In this document: positions 34,297 through 43,970 of the stretch, piece after piece | Layout: the number at the start of each line of letters is the position of its first letter | Position numbering within the stretch: position 1 is the first letter of the stretch | Assembly: GCF_016938855.1 (NCBI RefSeq) | Contig: NZ_JAFHAP010000006.1 | Coordinates: 160,143 to 224,142, forward strand | Direction of reading: 5' to 3' | Origin: Polycladomyces zharkentensis | GTDB lineage: Bacteria; Bacillota; Bacilli; Thermoactinomycetales; JIR-001 | DNA length: 64,000 nucleotides | The notes under the pieces: model-generated | The model's database searches: none | Told to the model about the DNA's origin: nothing | What the model saw: the letters and a program-made list of their open reading frames with translations, nothing else | Translations under genes and position numbers: made by a program

Positions 34297-34686
34297 ATGA
34301 TGCTGAAAATCCAGCTTCGATTGCATGGCGAAACCAAAACTTACTGTCAGGACTTTATTTCCGGTTATCTGTTCCGTCGGGCACTTGATTTGGACGATAA
34401 GCGAAACAAGTTCCTGAAAAAGCTACTGGATCAGGAAAATGAACAGGATATGACCCAGGAGCAGGAGGAGCTGTTAAACGAGTTATACCATTTCGTTTCA
34501 GAGGTTTTTGGGGGGCAGTTCACACCTGAAGAATATGAGCGTGGAACCGATGCTCGGGAGATCATCGACCAGTCCTGGGCGATTGTTCATGGCATCATTA
34601 ATCAGGTAATGGAGCCACTAAAAGAGCTGGATGATGATGGAGATATCAAAAAAAAGAAACATCTGAAGCCGAACCGGCGGAAGTAG
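34297..34686 (+). CDS. tail assembly chaperone, gpG-type
   Basis: 129 aa from ATG 34297 behind GGAGGG. It helps the tape measure fold before tail tube assembly. QLRLHGETKTYCQDFISGYLFRRALDL matches the group. It ends in a Lys-rich stretch encoded over the slippery site A AAA AAG (34650-34656), from which a -1 shift makes the longer gpGT form. Confidence 0.8.
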   Translation: MMLKIQLRLHGETKTYCQDFISGYLFRRALDLDDKRNKFLKKLLDQENEQDMTQEQEELLNELYHFVSEVFGGQFTPEEYERGTDAREIIDQSWAIVHGIINQVMEPLKELDDDGDIKKKKHLKPNRRK

Positions 34687-34838
34687 TGAATGAATTGTAT
34701 CTGAATCTCATGCAACAAGGCTGGAAGCTCCATGAGATTGACCAAATGGATATGGTCTTTTATATACGGCTGTATGCCCATGTCGCGAAGAAGCAACAAA
34801 AAGAGGAAAAGGTCTACATTGACCAGATCCTCTTTTAG
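34297..34838 (+). CDS. gpGT fusion made by -1 frameshift
   Basis: At A AAA AAG (34650-34656) a -1 slip leads into an open frame of 60 more codons (ETSEAEPAEVVNELYLNLMQQGW...YIDQILF) ending at the TAG at 34836-34838. The extension reads like the T part of tail chaperones (IDQMDMVFYIRLYAH). The T frame has no start or RBS of its own. Programmed frameshifting here is a long-conserved feature of tailed phages. Confidence 0.75.
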
Positions 34839-34856
34839 GGAAGGGGGTGGAGCAGC

Positions 34857-37800
34857 ATGGCAGAATCGCTCGGCGAGATCAGGGGTCAGGTCAAACTGGA
34901 AACCAAGGGATTTGAGCAAGGGATTTCACAAATCAACCGTCAATTGAGGCTGGTCAAAAGTGAAATGGACACCAGCTCAGCAAAAATGCGGGCATTTGGG
35001 CAATCGCAGGACCAATTGAGGCTCCATGCTAATTTGCTGGCCAAACAGATCGATCTTCAAAAACAAAAAGTCTCTCTGCTTTCTCAAATTCATGAGGCAT
35101 ATAACCAAAAACTCGGTGCTAATGCCACTGAAACGGAGAAAATGGCGGTTCGATTGAATCGAGCTCAGGCTGAATTGGCCAATATGGAAGGGGCACTCAG
35201 GCGTGTAAATACCCAAATGGACCAGCAACGCTCGTTGTTTGGCCGCTTTGGTCAAAATATGTTCCACATCCGGGAACAGGCGATTGAGACGGGGATTGCC
35301 CTCGGTGCAATGTCGGGCGGATTGGCGGTTGCATTGGGGAGCGCGGTCAAGAAAGCGGCGGACTTCGAGGCCCAACTATCCAGTGTAAAAGCGGTGACAG
35401 GGGCTTCCAATACAGAAATGGAGCAGTTTCGCCAACTGGCGATCCAAATGGGGGCCAATACCAAGTTTAGTGCGTTGGAAGCCCTCCAAGCCATCGAGGA
35501 ACTGGCGAAGGCGGGTGTTTCCATCAGCGACATTTTAAATGGTGGTTTGAAGGGAGCCCTCGATTTGGCGTCGGCTGGCGAGTTGAATCTGGCTGAAGCG
35601 GCGGAAATCGCCTCCACTGCACTGAATGCCTTTAAGGCGGATCATCTGTCTGTTGCACAAGCGGCTAACATCCTGGCAGGTGCGGCAAATGCATCGGCAA
35701 CAGATGTTCAGGAACTGCGCTACGGTCTGGCCGCCTCTGCAGCGGTTGCTTCAGGCGCTGGCCTGTCCTTCCGTGATACGGCCACTGCATTGGCGGTGTT
35801 TGCGCAAAACGGCTTAAAAGGTTCTGATGCGGGCACGTCACTCAAAACAATGTTGCTGAACCTCACCCCGTCATCAAAGCAAGCCGCCGAGGAAATGAAA
35901 AAGCTCGGCATCATCACCGAGGACGGGAAAAACCAGTTCTTTGACGCCCATGGCAAGGTGAAATCCTTTGCAGAGATTGCTGGGGTTCTCCGGGATAAAT
36001 TGAGGAACTTATCCGAAGAACAGCGGAACCAAGCACTAAAAACGATGTTCGGGACCGATGCGATCCGGGCGGCCAATATCGCCTTTAAGGAAGGAGCGGA
36101 AGGCGTCCGACAAATGGCCCAGGAGATGTCCAAAACCACGGCGGCGGAAGTGGCCCGCCAGCGGATGGACAACCTCAAAGGGACGATGGAGCAACTGCGT
36201 GGCGCTTTTGAAACAGCCCAGATCGAAATGGGAACCATGTTTTTGCCGGTTTTACGTAGCCTTGCCAACGGAGTTCAGAGTGTGGTGGATTGGTTCTCTC
36301 AATTGAGTCCGACCACTAAGGAAGCCATCGGGATTTTTGCGGGTGTTACTTCTGGTGTCCTGGCACTTGGTGCCGCCATTGCGGGGATTATTGCCATTGC
36401 GAACCCCTTCACAGCAGCAATTGTCGGGGCGGGCGTGGCCATCGGCGGGCTGGCGGCATTGTCTCACAAACTATCCGCAGACATGAAACAAGCGGAAACG
36501 GATGCCAGACGGTTCGGTGTTGGTGTCTCGCAAGGGACGATCCAGGCGGCCAAGGGCTATGTGGATTTGCGGGATAAAGCGATGGTCAACCTTGCACGGT
36601 TGCGAATCGCTTCCGGTACCGAGGCAAAGAAAATCGTTCAGGAAACGGTGACGATATTTGCCCAAATGGGGGATAAAATCGTCGCCGAGCTGAACAGGGA
36701 CAAAATCAATGTCCAGAAGGCCACGGCCACCATGCTGTCCCAGGTGCCCAACGCACTGAAGCCTGCGGTTCAAAAAGTGGCGGATGATGCCATCAAGAAA
36801 ATTGACGCCCAGATCAAGAAAATCCAACAGGCCAATCAGATCGTCCGAAAAGGATTGCTGGAGTATGGTGGGAATCTCGCCAAAATGCCGAAGAAGTTTG
36901 CAGCCGAATACCAGCAAGCATTTCAGGCCCTGGACAAAGGGTCACAAACCTTTGTCAAGAAAATCGGCGATCTGAACAGCTATATGAAGAAGTTTGAATC
37001 AGAGCGGGGGAAAATCTCGGTTGAAGGTGTCAAGCAGTGGATGTCCACGATCGAGAAAACATACCAGCATGCTGTCAATGCGGCAAAACAGACATCCAAA
37101 GAGCTGAAGGCTATTTGGGAGGAACAACTGGCCAATGGAAACATTACACGGGAACAGTATAATCAACAAATCGCGATTATCAACCAAATGGAACAGGAAA
37201 AGATCGCAGCTGCACAACAAAAACGCGCCCAAGCAATCCAGGAATTGCGAAAGAGTATGTCGGAGGAAGCGCAGCAATACCAACTCGCAACCGGAGAAAT
37301 GCTGGATAGTTACATGGGATATGTGACAGCCAAGGCCGGATTGATGAAATCCGATGCCCAGCTGAACGCGGAAGGGAAAAAGAACAACGAGGAATTTGTC
37401 AACAGTGTGAGCCAATCCGCCGATAAAGCGACGGCGGCAGCGCAAAAAGGGCGCGAGCGGTTAATCAAACTGTATGGCGATATGGGCATTGTGGCCATGG
37501 AATCCTTCACGAAAGGGCTGCGTTTCCAAAGCCCTGAGATCATCGCGCAGAAACTAGGCCTCGACTTGAAGTCGAAGATGAAGATCGATCTTGGACCCGA
37601 TGGAAAAGTCACTGCCGAATCGTTTGTCAAAGGTCTGGCAAATGGCACCTATGGCTTTAACCAGGTGGCCGCATACTTCAATAACCACTTAAAGCAAGGG
37701 ATGAAGGTGGACCTGTCTCCTGAAGGAAAGCAAAACATCGCGACACTTCGGGCAGGGATGCAGGCGGGAATCGTTGATGTAAACAAAGTGGCCAGCCTGC

Positions 37801-38681
37801 TCGGTCTGGACATCAAAAGCAAAGTGAAGGTCAATCTCGGGCCTCAGGGACAATATACCGTTCAAACGATGTTGAAAGGGTTACAGGACGGTAAGGTTGA
37901 TATTCAGACGTTCGCTAAAGGGATCGAGAAGTTGCTCAAAACCAATGCGAAAGCAAACCTCCATCCGGAAGGGAAAGCAGCAGGCGACTCCCATGCCAAG
38001 GGTCTGAAAGCCAGCCAACCCAATGTCCAGGCGGCGGCCATTGCCCTTAGATTGGGGGTTCAATCTCTATTAGGAAAGACAACGGATGGAGGCGGTGGTA
38101 ATAAGGCGGGCAGTCAATTCGCCAGCGGGATTTTAAGTAATAAGGGAAAAGCAGCGGGAAATGCCGCATCTGTAGCAAATACCGCCAAGGGTAACCTGCA
38201 GGTTGACGCATATGGACTGGGAGGAAATGTGTCCAGCAGTTTTGCCTCGGGGATCCTGGGCGGAAAATTTGGTGTTATCTCTGCCGCAGCGTCGATTGCC
38301 AGAGCGGCATGGAACAGCATTAAAAACACATTGGGGATAGCGTCACCGTCCAAAGAGATGATTAAGTTGGGGAAATTCACAACTGAGGGTTTTGAGCGGG
38401 GGATGAAATCCCGTCTGTATCAAGTCCAGCAGCTTAGTAAACTGATCGCTGAGACAGCCATGCCGTCTGTGAAACAATCCCCCATTTCCAATGCAAGTGG
38501 GAACACGATTCAAACCGCGAGTTCCAACGTAACGGTTCCTGTCTATGTTTCATTGCGATTTGACCAGCCCGTGTTTTTCAACGATCAATCGAGCATGCAG
38601 AAACTCGCCGACGGGCTAACTCCGTTAATTGCAAAAGCGGTTAATAAACAGGATATCCTGCTTAACCGGGCGAAAGGGTGA
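34857..38681 (+). CDS. tape measure protein
   Basis: 1274 aa. Sets tail length; by the usual 0.15 nm per residue the tail would be near 190 nm. N-terminal coiled coil, then the TMP core (QLSSVKAVTGASNTEMEQFRQLAIQMG), a hydrophobic segment (about 485-540), another long coiled coil and repeated blocks near 880-1040 (LGLDLKSKMKIDLGP..., LGLDIKSKVKVNLGP...) before the C-terminal domain with ASPSKEMIKLGKFTTEGF. ATG behind AAGGGGGTGG. Confidence 0.93.
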   Translation: MAESLGEIRGQVKLETKGFEQGISQINRQLRLVKSEMDTSSAKMRAFGQSQDQLRLHANLLAKQIDLQKQKVSLLSQIHEAYNQKLGANATETEKMAVRLNRAQAELANMEGALRRVNTQMDQQRSLFGRFGQNMFHIREQAIETGIALGAMSGGLAVALGSAVKKAADFEAQLSSVKAVTGASNTEMEQFRQLAIQMGANTKFSALEALQAIEELAKAGVSISDILNGGLKGALDLASAGELNLAEAAEIASTALNAFKADHLSVAQAANILAGAANASATDVQELRYGLAASAAVASGAGLSFRDTATALAVFAQNGLKGSDAGTSLKTMLLNLTPSSKQAAEEMKKLGIITEDGKNQFFDAHGKVKSFAEIAGVLRDKLRNLSEEQRNQALKTMFGTDAIRAANIAFKEGAEGVRQMAQEMSKTTAAEVARQRMDNLKGTMEQLRGAFETAQIEMGTMFLPVLRSLANGVQSVVDWFSQLSPTTKEAIGIFAGVTSGVLALGAAIAGIIAIANPFTAAIVGAGVAIGGLAALSHKLSADMKQAETDARRFGVGVSQGTIQAAKGYVDLRDKAMVNLARLRIASGTEAKKIVQETVTIFAQMGDKIVAELNRDKINVQKATATMLSQVPNALKPAVQKVADDAIKKIDAQIKKIQQANQIVRKGLLEYGGNLAKMPKKFAAEYQQAFQALDKGSQTFVKKIGDLNSYMKKFESERGKISVEGVKQWMSTIEKTYQHAVNAAKQTSKELKAIWEEQLANGNITREQYNQQIAIINQMEQEKIAAAQQKRAQAIQELRKSMSEEAQQYQLATGEMLDSYMGYVTAKAGLMKSDAQLNAEGKKNNEEFVNSVSQSADKATAAAQKGRERLIKLYGDMGIVAMESFTKGLRFQSPEIIAQKLGLDLKSKMKIDLGPDGKVTAESFVKGLANGTYGFNQVAAYFNNHLKQGMKVDLSPEGKQNIATLRAGMQAGIVDVNKVASLLGLDIKSKVKVNLGPQGQYTVQTMLKGLQDGKVDIQTFAKGIEKLLKTNAKANLHPEGKAAGDSHAKGLKASQPNVQAAAIALRLGVQSLLGKTTDGGGGNKAGSQFASGILSNKGKAAGNAASVANTAKGNLQVDAYGLGGNVSSSFASGILGGKFGVISAAASIARAAWNSIKNTLGIASPSKEMIKLGKFTTEGFERGMKSRLYQVQQLSKLIAETAMPSVKQSPISNASGNTIQTASSNVTVPVYVSLRFDQPVFFNDQSSMQKLADGLTPLIAKAVNKQDILLNRAKG

Positions 38682-38687
38682 TCCAAT

Positions 38688-40142
38688 TTGGCTAAATTGA
38701 TGCTGAACAACGTGGAGATCCCTTCTTTCGTCAAAGTGGGGAAAATCAAGAACCCTCCCCATCCACCAATTTCGTTAGTGACAACTAACATACCCGGGCG
38801 GGCGGGGAGCTATTATTTTGGCCAGAATCTCGGGGAAAGGACCATCACGGTTCCCCTGACTATTACCGCCGATTCTATTCTTGATATCCCCGCGAAGAAA
38901 AGGGCGCTGATGAGTTGGTTGTTTTATGATGATCCGATGCAGCTCATTTTGCCTGATGAGCCGGATAAGTACTACATGGCCAAAGCATCAGGAGAGACGA
39001 ATATAGATAAGATTCTCCGTGTGGGATTTGGAACAGTCACCTTTGTTTGTCCGGATCCCATCGCCTATGGAGTAACCGAAAAAACGGCCAATTTTGTTCC
39101 GGGTGACACCAACCCGCTTCAAGTAGTCAACAACGGAGATTTGGATGCGTACCCACAGCTCCACTTTGAATTTACCGGGAACACTACCGAGTTTGGAATC
39201 TTCTCCGCCGACGATTATATTTACTTTGGCCAAGCCGCCAACGTGGACACCCAGACGGCCGTAACCAAGAGGACGAAGGTTCTGGACGATGATTGTTCCA
39301 GTGTTGCGGGGTATACGGCTGGTGTTGGGGTAGACGGCGGGACGGTGGCTGGTACTTTGTCGTCAGACGGAACCAAAATCCGCGCCAGCGATTACGGAAG
39401 CGGCTCCACCTGGCACGGCCCGGCGGGGGTGAAATCCCTCGGACAGCAGATCCAGGACTTCACTGTTCAGGTGGAGGCAGGGTTTAAGGCCGGTTATGCC
39501 TACCAAGTGGGAAGGTTGGAAGTTTACCTGTTGGACATCAACAACGCGGTGATCGGTAAAATGGCGATCCGGGACAGCAGCGTTAGTCTGGACAACCCGT
39601 ATTTGGAGGCCCGTGCCGGGAACTTGTCGACCGGACGGGTCTTTGTCAATTTTACCGGGTCGGTAGGAAGCTGGAAGCAGTTCAACGGGCCTATTCGATT
39701 GACTCGGATCGGGAACCGATGGGAGTTCAGTGCCTCGCGGCGGGACAACAACGGAAAGCTGTATAAGACTTTTTCATACAGCTTCATCGACAAGGACAAT
39801 CTCTACAACCAAAAACTGGCCGCCATACAGGTCCATTTTGGGGTGTATGGGACACGGCAAGCGATATCCACCAACTATATTGAGCAGATCCAGGTGTGGA
39901 ATGAGAAGACACCGGCATCTACCGAAGTACCTTATGTATTTGAGGCAGGAGATATCCTGGACATCGACTGTTCTTCGGGGCAAATCATCAAGACCAGTAA
40001 CGGAAACCAAGAGGAATATTACTATGCAATGGATCCGGGAAGCAATTTCATCCGTTTGATGAAAGGAACCAACGCGCTTTCTGTCTATCCGTCCGACATC
40101 ATCACCAATTCGTATCTGAAGTATCGGGAGAGGTGGTTATAA
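38688..40142 (+). CDS. distal tail protein (Dit) with large insertion
   Basis: 484 aa, TTG start behind AAAGGGTGA (ATG 38700 also possible). N-terminal ring domain (PHPPISLVTTNIPGRAGSYYFGQNLGERTITVPLTI) typical of siphovirus Dit. Residues about 205-405 are an inserted beta-rich domain with the look of a carbohydrate-binding lectin fold, and the C-terminal part resumes the Dit pattern (DIDCSSGQIIKTSNG). Such evolved Dit proteins help bind the cell surface. Confidence 0.82.
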   Translation: MAKLMLNNVEIPSFVKVGKIKNPPHPPISLVTTNIPGRAGSYYFGQNLGERTITVPLTITADSILDIPAKKRALMSWLFYDDPMQLILPDEPDKYYMAKASGETNIDKILRVGFGTVTFVCPDPIAYGVTEKTANFVPGDTNPLQVVNNGDLDAYPQLHFEFTGNTTEFGIFSADDYIYFGQAANVDTQTAVTKRTKVLDDDCSSVAGYTAGVGVDGGTVAGTLSSDGTKIRASDYGSGSTWHGPAGVKSLGQQIQDFTVQVEAGFKAGYAYQVGRLEVYLLDINNAVIGKMAIRDSSVSLDNPYLEARAGNLSTGRVFVNFTGSVGSWKQFNGPIRLTRIGNRWEFSASRRDNNGKLYKTFSYSFIDKDNLYNQKLAAIQVHFGVYGTRQAISTNYIEQIQVWNEKTPASTEVPYVFEAGDILDIDCSSGQIIKTSNGNQEEYYYAMDPGSNFIRLMKGTNALSVYPSDIITNSYLKYRERWL

Positions 40143-43087
40143 TGGCCAAGATCCCCAATCTCTATATACTGGACCGGTTTGAAAAAGCCATCGGGGTCTT
40201 GAACCCTTCTCTCCCGAATGCATGTCCGTTTTTCGATGATGTCCGAACGGAACGAATCCAATATGCCTATCTTACGTATGAGTTTTCCGTTCCGGGTGAT
40301 CATCCTGCAGCGCATAATTTGGTCGTTGGCAATCTGATTGTCTATCCATTCAGACCGGGTGCCTACAATCTCTTTCGGATCGTGAACACGGAAGAAGATC
40401 ATTCCGAAGAGCGATATATTAAGCGGATTACGTGCGAAAATGCCGCCGTCGGAGACCTGATCAGCAACATCATCCTGCCGACCAAGTTGTCCAGCTACAC
40501 GCTTCCACAGGCCATTTCATATTTGCTCCAAGGCACCAACTGGCAGGCGGGTGAGGTGGAGCTCGCCGGGACCCAGGATATCGTTTTCGATGATGTGGCC
40601 ACCTCACTGGATGCACTTCACCAGGTAATGGACAAATTCGGAGCGGAAATCGAGTTTGTTGTGCAGTTTAACGGTTTGAAGGTGACCAACCGGCTTGTTC
40701 ATGCCAGACTCCAACGTGGTCGGCAATTGGACAAGCCGTTTGTTTATGGGTTGAATCTCAAGGGAGCCAAGCGGAAGGAAGATTATACCCAACTGGTCAC
40801 GGCACTCTATGGGATCGGGTCCAAAGATTCCGCCGGTAACCTGCTCACCTTTGACACCTACAACCCGACACTTTCTTATCCGTATGAGAAACCGGCAGGG
40901 GCCAAATGGGTCGGTGATCAGGATGCACTTCAGCGGTGGTCGAAGAACGGAAAGCACATCTTCGGCATCTACAAGGACGACAAAGCGACCAACGCGGTAG
41001 AGCTGTTCAACAATACGTTAGCGGAATTAATGCGGCGGACCCGGCCACAACTCACTTATGAAGTGGATATCGCGTTGCTCCCCGACGACGATATCCGGTT
41101 GTATGACACGATTCTGGTGAAGGATACCACCTTTGAGCCTGAGATGGTGCTGGAGGCTCGGATTGTTGAGGTGAAAGAGTCTCTTACCGATCCGAGTAAG
41201 AACCAAGTCACATTGGGGGACTATCAGCCGATCCAAATCACCCCGAATGATACGATCAAAGAGATTCAAAAGCAACTCAGAGATACATTGGATACGGCCA
41301 AGAGAGCGGCGGGAACGGGGGCACATGTCATTGCCAACACACCGAAACCGCTGGCCAATGGTGACTACGCGAACTTCAACCATTCCCTGACCATTCAGGT
41401 GACAGAGAATGTCCATTTGGGTTATGTCAGCGTTTTTTGCGACACGGCGGGACAGTCAGGAACGGTGGAACTGCGTGATGGTAGCGGAAATGCTATTGAG
41501 AAGCGTCAGTTCACAAACCTTGTTGCCGGCGAAAACCGTTTGAAGCTCGATTTCCTGTTACGTCAGGAAGTGGGTACCTATCAGTTGTATGGTGATTTCT
41601 CTGGCAACACTTACCGGACTACGAGCGGAGTTTCATTCCCGTATGATTCCGGTTCCTTTAAGGTCGTGGGTTCGAGCTCAACGTCGGGTTACTGGTATCA
41701 CTTCTATGACATTTCGGTTGGTGGTCCCGGCGTCAAAGGAGCTTATGGCCAGGAACTGCGTCTTGGGGATATCGGTAGCCGATACGGAAAGGTTGTAGCC
41801 TATGATTCCAACGGCGAAACGATTGCCATCATCGACGATACCCAGGTGACGTTTGGCACGGTTGTGGCTGAAAGCGTCCAGGCTCCGAACGTCGTGACCA
41901 CTGGGATTCCGGCAGGAACTACTATTACTTATTATGTGAACGCAAATACGGGAAGCGACGACAATGATGGGAGTAGCAGCGCACCGTTGGCTTCCGTGTA
42001 TGCCGTCATTAATCGACTACCACGTGTATTTGACGGCACAGTGAAAATCTACCTGCAATCCGACATCTACGAGGACATTATTCTGTCAGGGTTCATCGGC
42101 AGCGGCAAGATCGTCATCGTGATGAATGGATACACGATGACGGGAAGTTTTATATGCAAATCCGTCAAGATGCGGGTGGAACTATACGGTGGTACGGAAT
42201 ACACTTCGTATCTATATGGGCGGATCAACGCAAAGGCCAGCGAAAACATCGGCGTGATTCAGATATTTGAAAGTGATTATTTCTACGGAAGCTACCTTAA
42301 GGTATACGGCAACAGTAACTGTACGGGCGTCGTCACCACTTACGACAACAGTTTCGCCTATTACGCCAATTGTGAGTTCTACAATGCGAACAGTGCTTGT
42401 GTTTACTCTGGGTACGGTGCTACGACTATGCTCAAATCCTGCGTCGGAAGTGGCGCGACTTACGGGGTGATGGCGGACTATGCGGGATATATTGGCTGGA
42501 GCACCCTGATCCCAGATGGTGCGGGAAATCCAATCCGTGCTGTTAACGGTGGGATGGTGAACCCCTCATCTGTCGGACAGGGTCAGAGCGGTTCGGGAAC
42601 AGGGGGCTCGACGCCAACAGCACCGTCTGTTTATACATGGGATTCTACAAGCGGTGACTCGTGGCGCACCGTTTACAACTCGTGGCGGGGAGATGGAACA
42701 GTCCGCCAGGGCGACTGGCAAGGCTATGGTTTGCACACCGGCATCTGGCTGTTTTCGTCTGGGCTGTCTAGTACCGTTACAGGCAAGACAATTAAACGGA
42801 TTCGTGTATATCTGAAGCGGCTAAGAGGCGGGAACGACAAAGTAACCGTCACGCTTCGGATGCACAGCTACATGTCTAAGCCAGCGGGACAACCGTCTGT
42901 ACTATCGCCGACATACAACGTCACGTTTTCCGTCGGCGAAGCGAAATGGATCGACTTGCCTTCAAGCTGGTTTTCCTACTTCTCGAACGGTACCGCGAAG
43001 GGGATCGGTCTGTACACGTCCAATGACAGCGATGCTTACTACGCCGTGTTTGACGACAGCGCAAAGATAGAGATCACCTATGTCTGA
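40142..43087 (+). CDS. tail-associated protein (Tal) with beta-helix and C-terminal binding domain
   Basis: 981 aa. About 1-370 is the Tal/gp18-like baseplate domain (prophage endopeptidase tail type). About 600-790 looks like a right-handed beta-helix or pectate-lyase-like stalk (YYVNANTGSDDNDGSSSAPLASVYAVI). After a Gly/Ser/Thr linker the last 150 residues (TWDSTSGDSWRTVYNSWR...) look like a separate receptor-binding module. ATG overlaps the Dit stop by one base. Likely host-range determinant. Confidence 0.8.
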   Translation: MAKIPNLYILDRFEKAIGVLNPSLPNACPFFDDVRTERIQYAYLTYEFSVPGDHPAAHNLVVGNLIVYPFRPGAYNLFRIVNTEEDHSEERYIKRITCENAAVGDLISNIILPTKLSSYTLPQAISYLLQGTNWQAGEVELAGTQDIVFDDVATSLDALHQVMDKFGAEIEFVVQFNGLKVTNRLVHARLQRGRQLDKPFVYGLNLKGAKRKEDYTQLVTALYGIGSKDSAGNLLTFDTYNPTLSYPYEKPAGAKWVGDQDALQRWSKNGKHIFGIYKDDKATNAVELFNNTLAELMRRTRPQLTYEVDIALLPDDDIRLYDTILVKDTTFEPEMVLEARIVEVKESLTDPSKNQVTLGDYQPIQITPNDTIKEIQKQLRDTLDTAKRAAGTGAHVIANTPKPLANGDYANFNHSLTIQVTENVHLGYVSVFCDTAGQSGTVELRDGSGNAIEKRQFTNLVAGENRLKLDFLLRQEVGTYQLYGDFSGNTYRTTSGVSFPYDSGSFKVVGSSSTSGYWYHFYDISVGGPGVKGAYGQELRLGDIGSRYGKVVAYDSNGETIAIIDDTQVTFGTVVAESVQAPNVVTTGIPAGTTITYYVNANTGSDDNDGSSSAPLASVYAVINRLPRVFDGTVKIYLQSDIYEDIILSGFIGSGKIVIVMNGYTMTGSFICKSVKMRVELYGGTEYTSYLYGRINAKASENIGVIQIFESDYFYGSYLKVYGNSNCTGVVTTYDNSFAYYANCEFYNANSACVYSGYGATTMLKSCVGSGATYGVMADYAGYIGWSTLIPDGAGNPIRAVNGGMVNPSSVGQGQSGSGTGGSTPTAPSVYTWDSTSGDSWRTVYNSWRGDGTVRQGDWQGYGLHTGIWLFSSGLSSTVTGKTIKRIRVYLKRLRGGNDKVTVTLRMHSYMSKPAGQPSVLSPTYNVTFSVGEAKWIDLPSSWFSYFSNGTAKGIGLYTSNDSDAYYAVFDDSAKIEITYV

Positions 43088-43101
43088 TGGAGGAGGTTGC
43101 C

Positions 43102-43425
43102 ATGAAGTACGTCAGTTGTACGAGGGACGGTACCGTCGTAGAGGTGTTCGAAAACATCACCGAACCCGAATATGACGAAGAAAAGAATATAGTCCGATTT
43201 AAGGACAGTGCAGGAAATGGCGTCATGTTTTCCGGTATGGCGCTTTTTTTGTTTCTGCCTGACTCCGTTGCAATTGCCGAAGGGGACACGGTCACCCCCG
43301 AGCTACAGGCGCAGGACATTCGTCATGAGGTTGTGAAACAAGCGCTGCCATACAGACAGCAGATCGACCAAGATGAGACATTGGTTTATCTGTTTGAGAC
43401 ACTTCTCGCAAAGGGGGTGATCTGA
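43102..43425 (+). CDS. tail-region accessory protein
   Basis: 107 aa. ATG at 43102 behind GGAGGAGG. No family known; between Tal and XkdX, where small baseplate-linked genes are common. Confidence 0.6.
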   Translation: MKYVSCTRDGTVVEVFENITEPEYDEEKNIVRFKDSAGNGVMFSGMALFLFLPDSVAIAEGDTVTPELQAQDIRHEVVKQALPYRQQIDQDETLVYLFETLLAKGVI

Positions 43426-43565
43426 TGCACCCGTTGGCTCCGTCTTATGCCCGACTCATACTGGCGGGATTGAAGACGATCGATGATGTGCCTAATGTCG
43501 GTACACTTCGCCAGGATGTTCAAACATGTATTAATGAACAACAAACACAATCAGGGAGTGGGTGA
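43425..43565 (+). CDS. XkdX-family small protein
   Basis: 46 aa (MHPLAPSYARLILAGLKTIDDVPNVGTL...). The pattern Y-A-x-L-I-x-x-G-x-K-T-I-x-x-V-P is that of XkdX proteins found before holin and lysin genes. Its ATG overlaps the previous stop. Confidence 0.75.
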   Translation: MHPLAPSYARLILAGLKTIDDVPNVGTLRQDVQTCINEQQTQSGSG

Positions 43566-43571
43566 TACAAC

Positions 43572-43970
43572 ATGGAGACGACGTTTAAATTGTTTGTTGC
43601 CATGGGCGGCGCTGCCGCCTCTTTTTTATGGGGAGGGTGGTCATCGGCATTGCAAACACTACTTTTATTTGTCGCCCTCGATTACCTGACTGGATTCGCT
43701 GCAGCTTTTAAAGAGGGGATATTGGCGAGCCGGATCGGGTTTCAGGGAATCGCCATGAAGGTGGGAATTTTTGCGATCGTAGCCGTGGCCCATCAGGTGG
43801 ATGTCATGTTGGGTGATGGCCATATTTTCCGGGATGGGACAGTTACGTTCTACGTTGCTAATGAAGCCCTCTCCATCATCGAAAATGCTGGGAGGTTGGG
43901 TCTGCCCATCCCGCCGAGGATTCAGCAGGCAGTGGAGATATTACGTGGAAAGGAGAGCGTTCGTAAATGA
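43572..43970 (+). CDS. phage holin, holin 4 family
   Basis: 132 aa with about three membrane segments (AMGGAAASFLWGG, LLLFVALDYLTGFAAAF, GIFAIVAVAHQVDVM). LDYLTGFAAAFKEG...SRIGFQG is the signature of the toxin-secretion/lysis holins. Opens the membrane for the amidase. Confidence 0.9.
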   Translation: METTFKLFVAMGGAAASFLWGGWSSALQTLLLFVALDYLTGFAAAFKEGILASRIGFQGIAMKVGIFAIVAVAHQVDVMLGDGHIFRDGTVTFYVANEALSIIENAGRLGLPIPPRIQQAVEILRGKESVRK

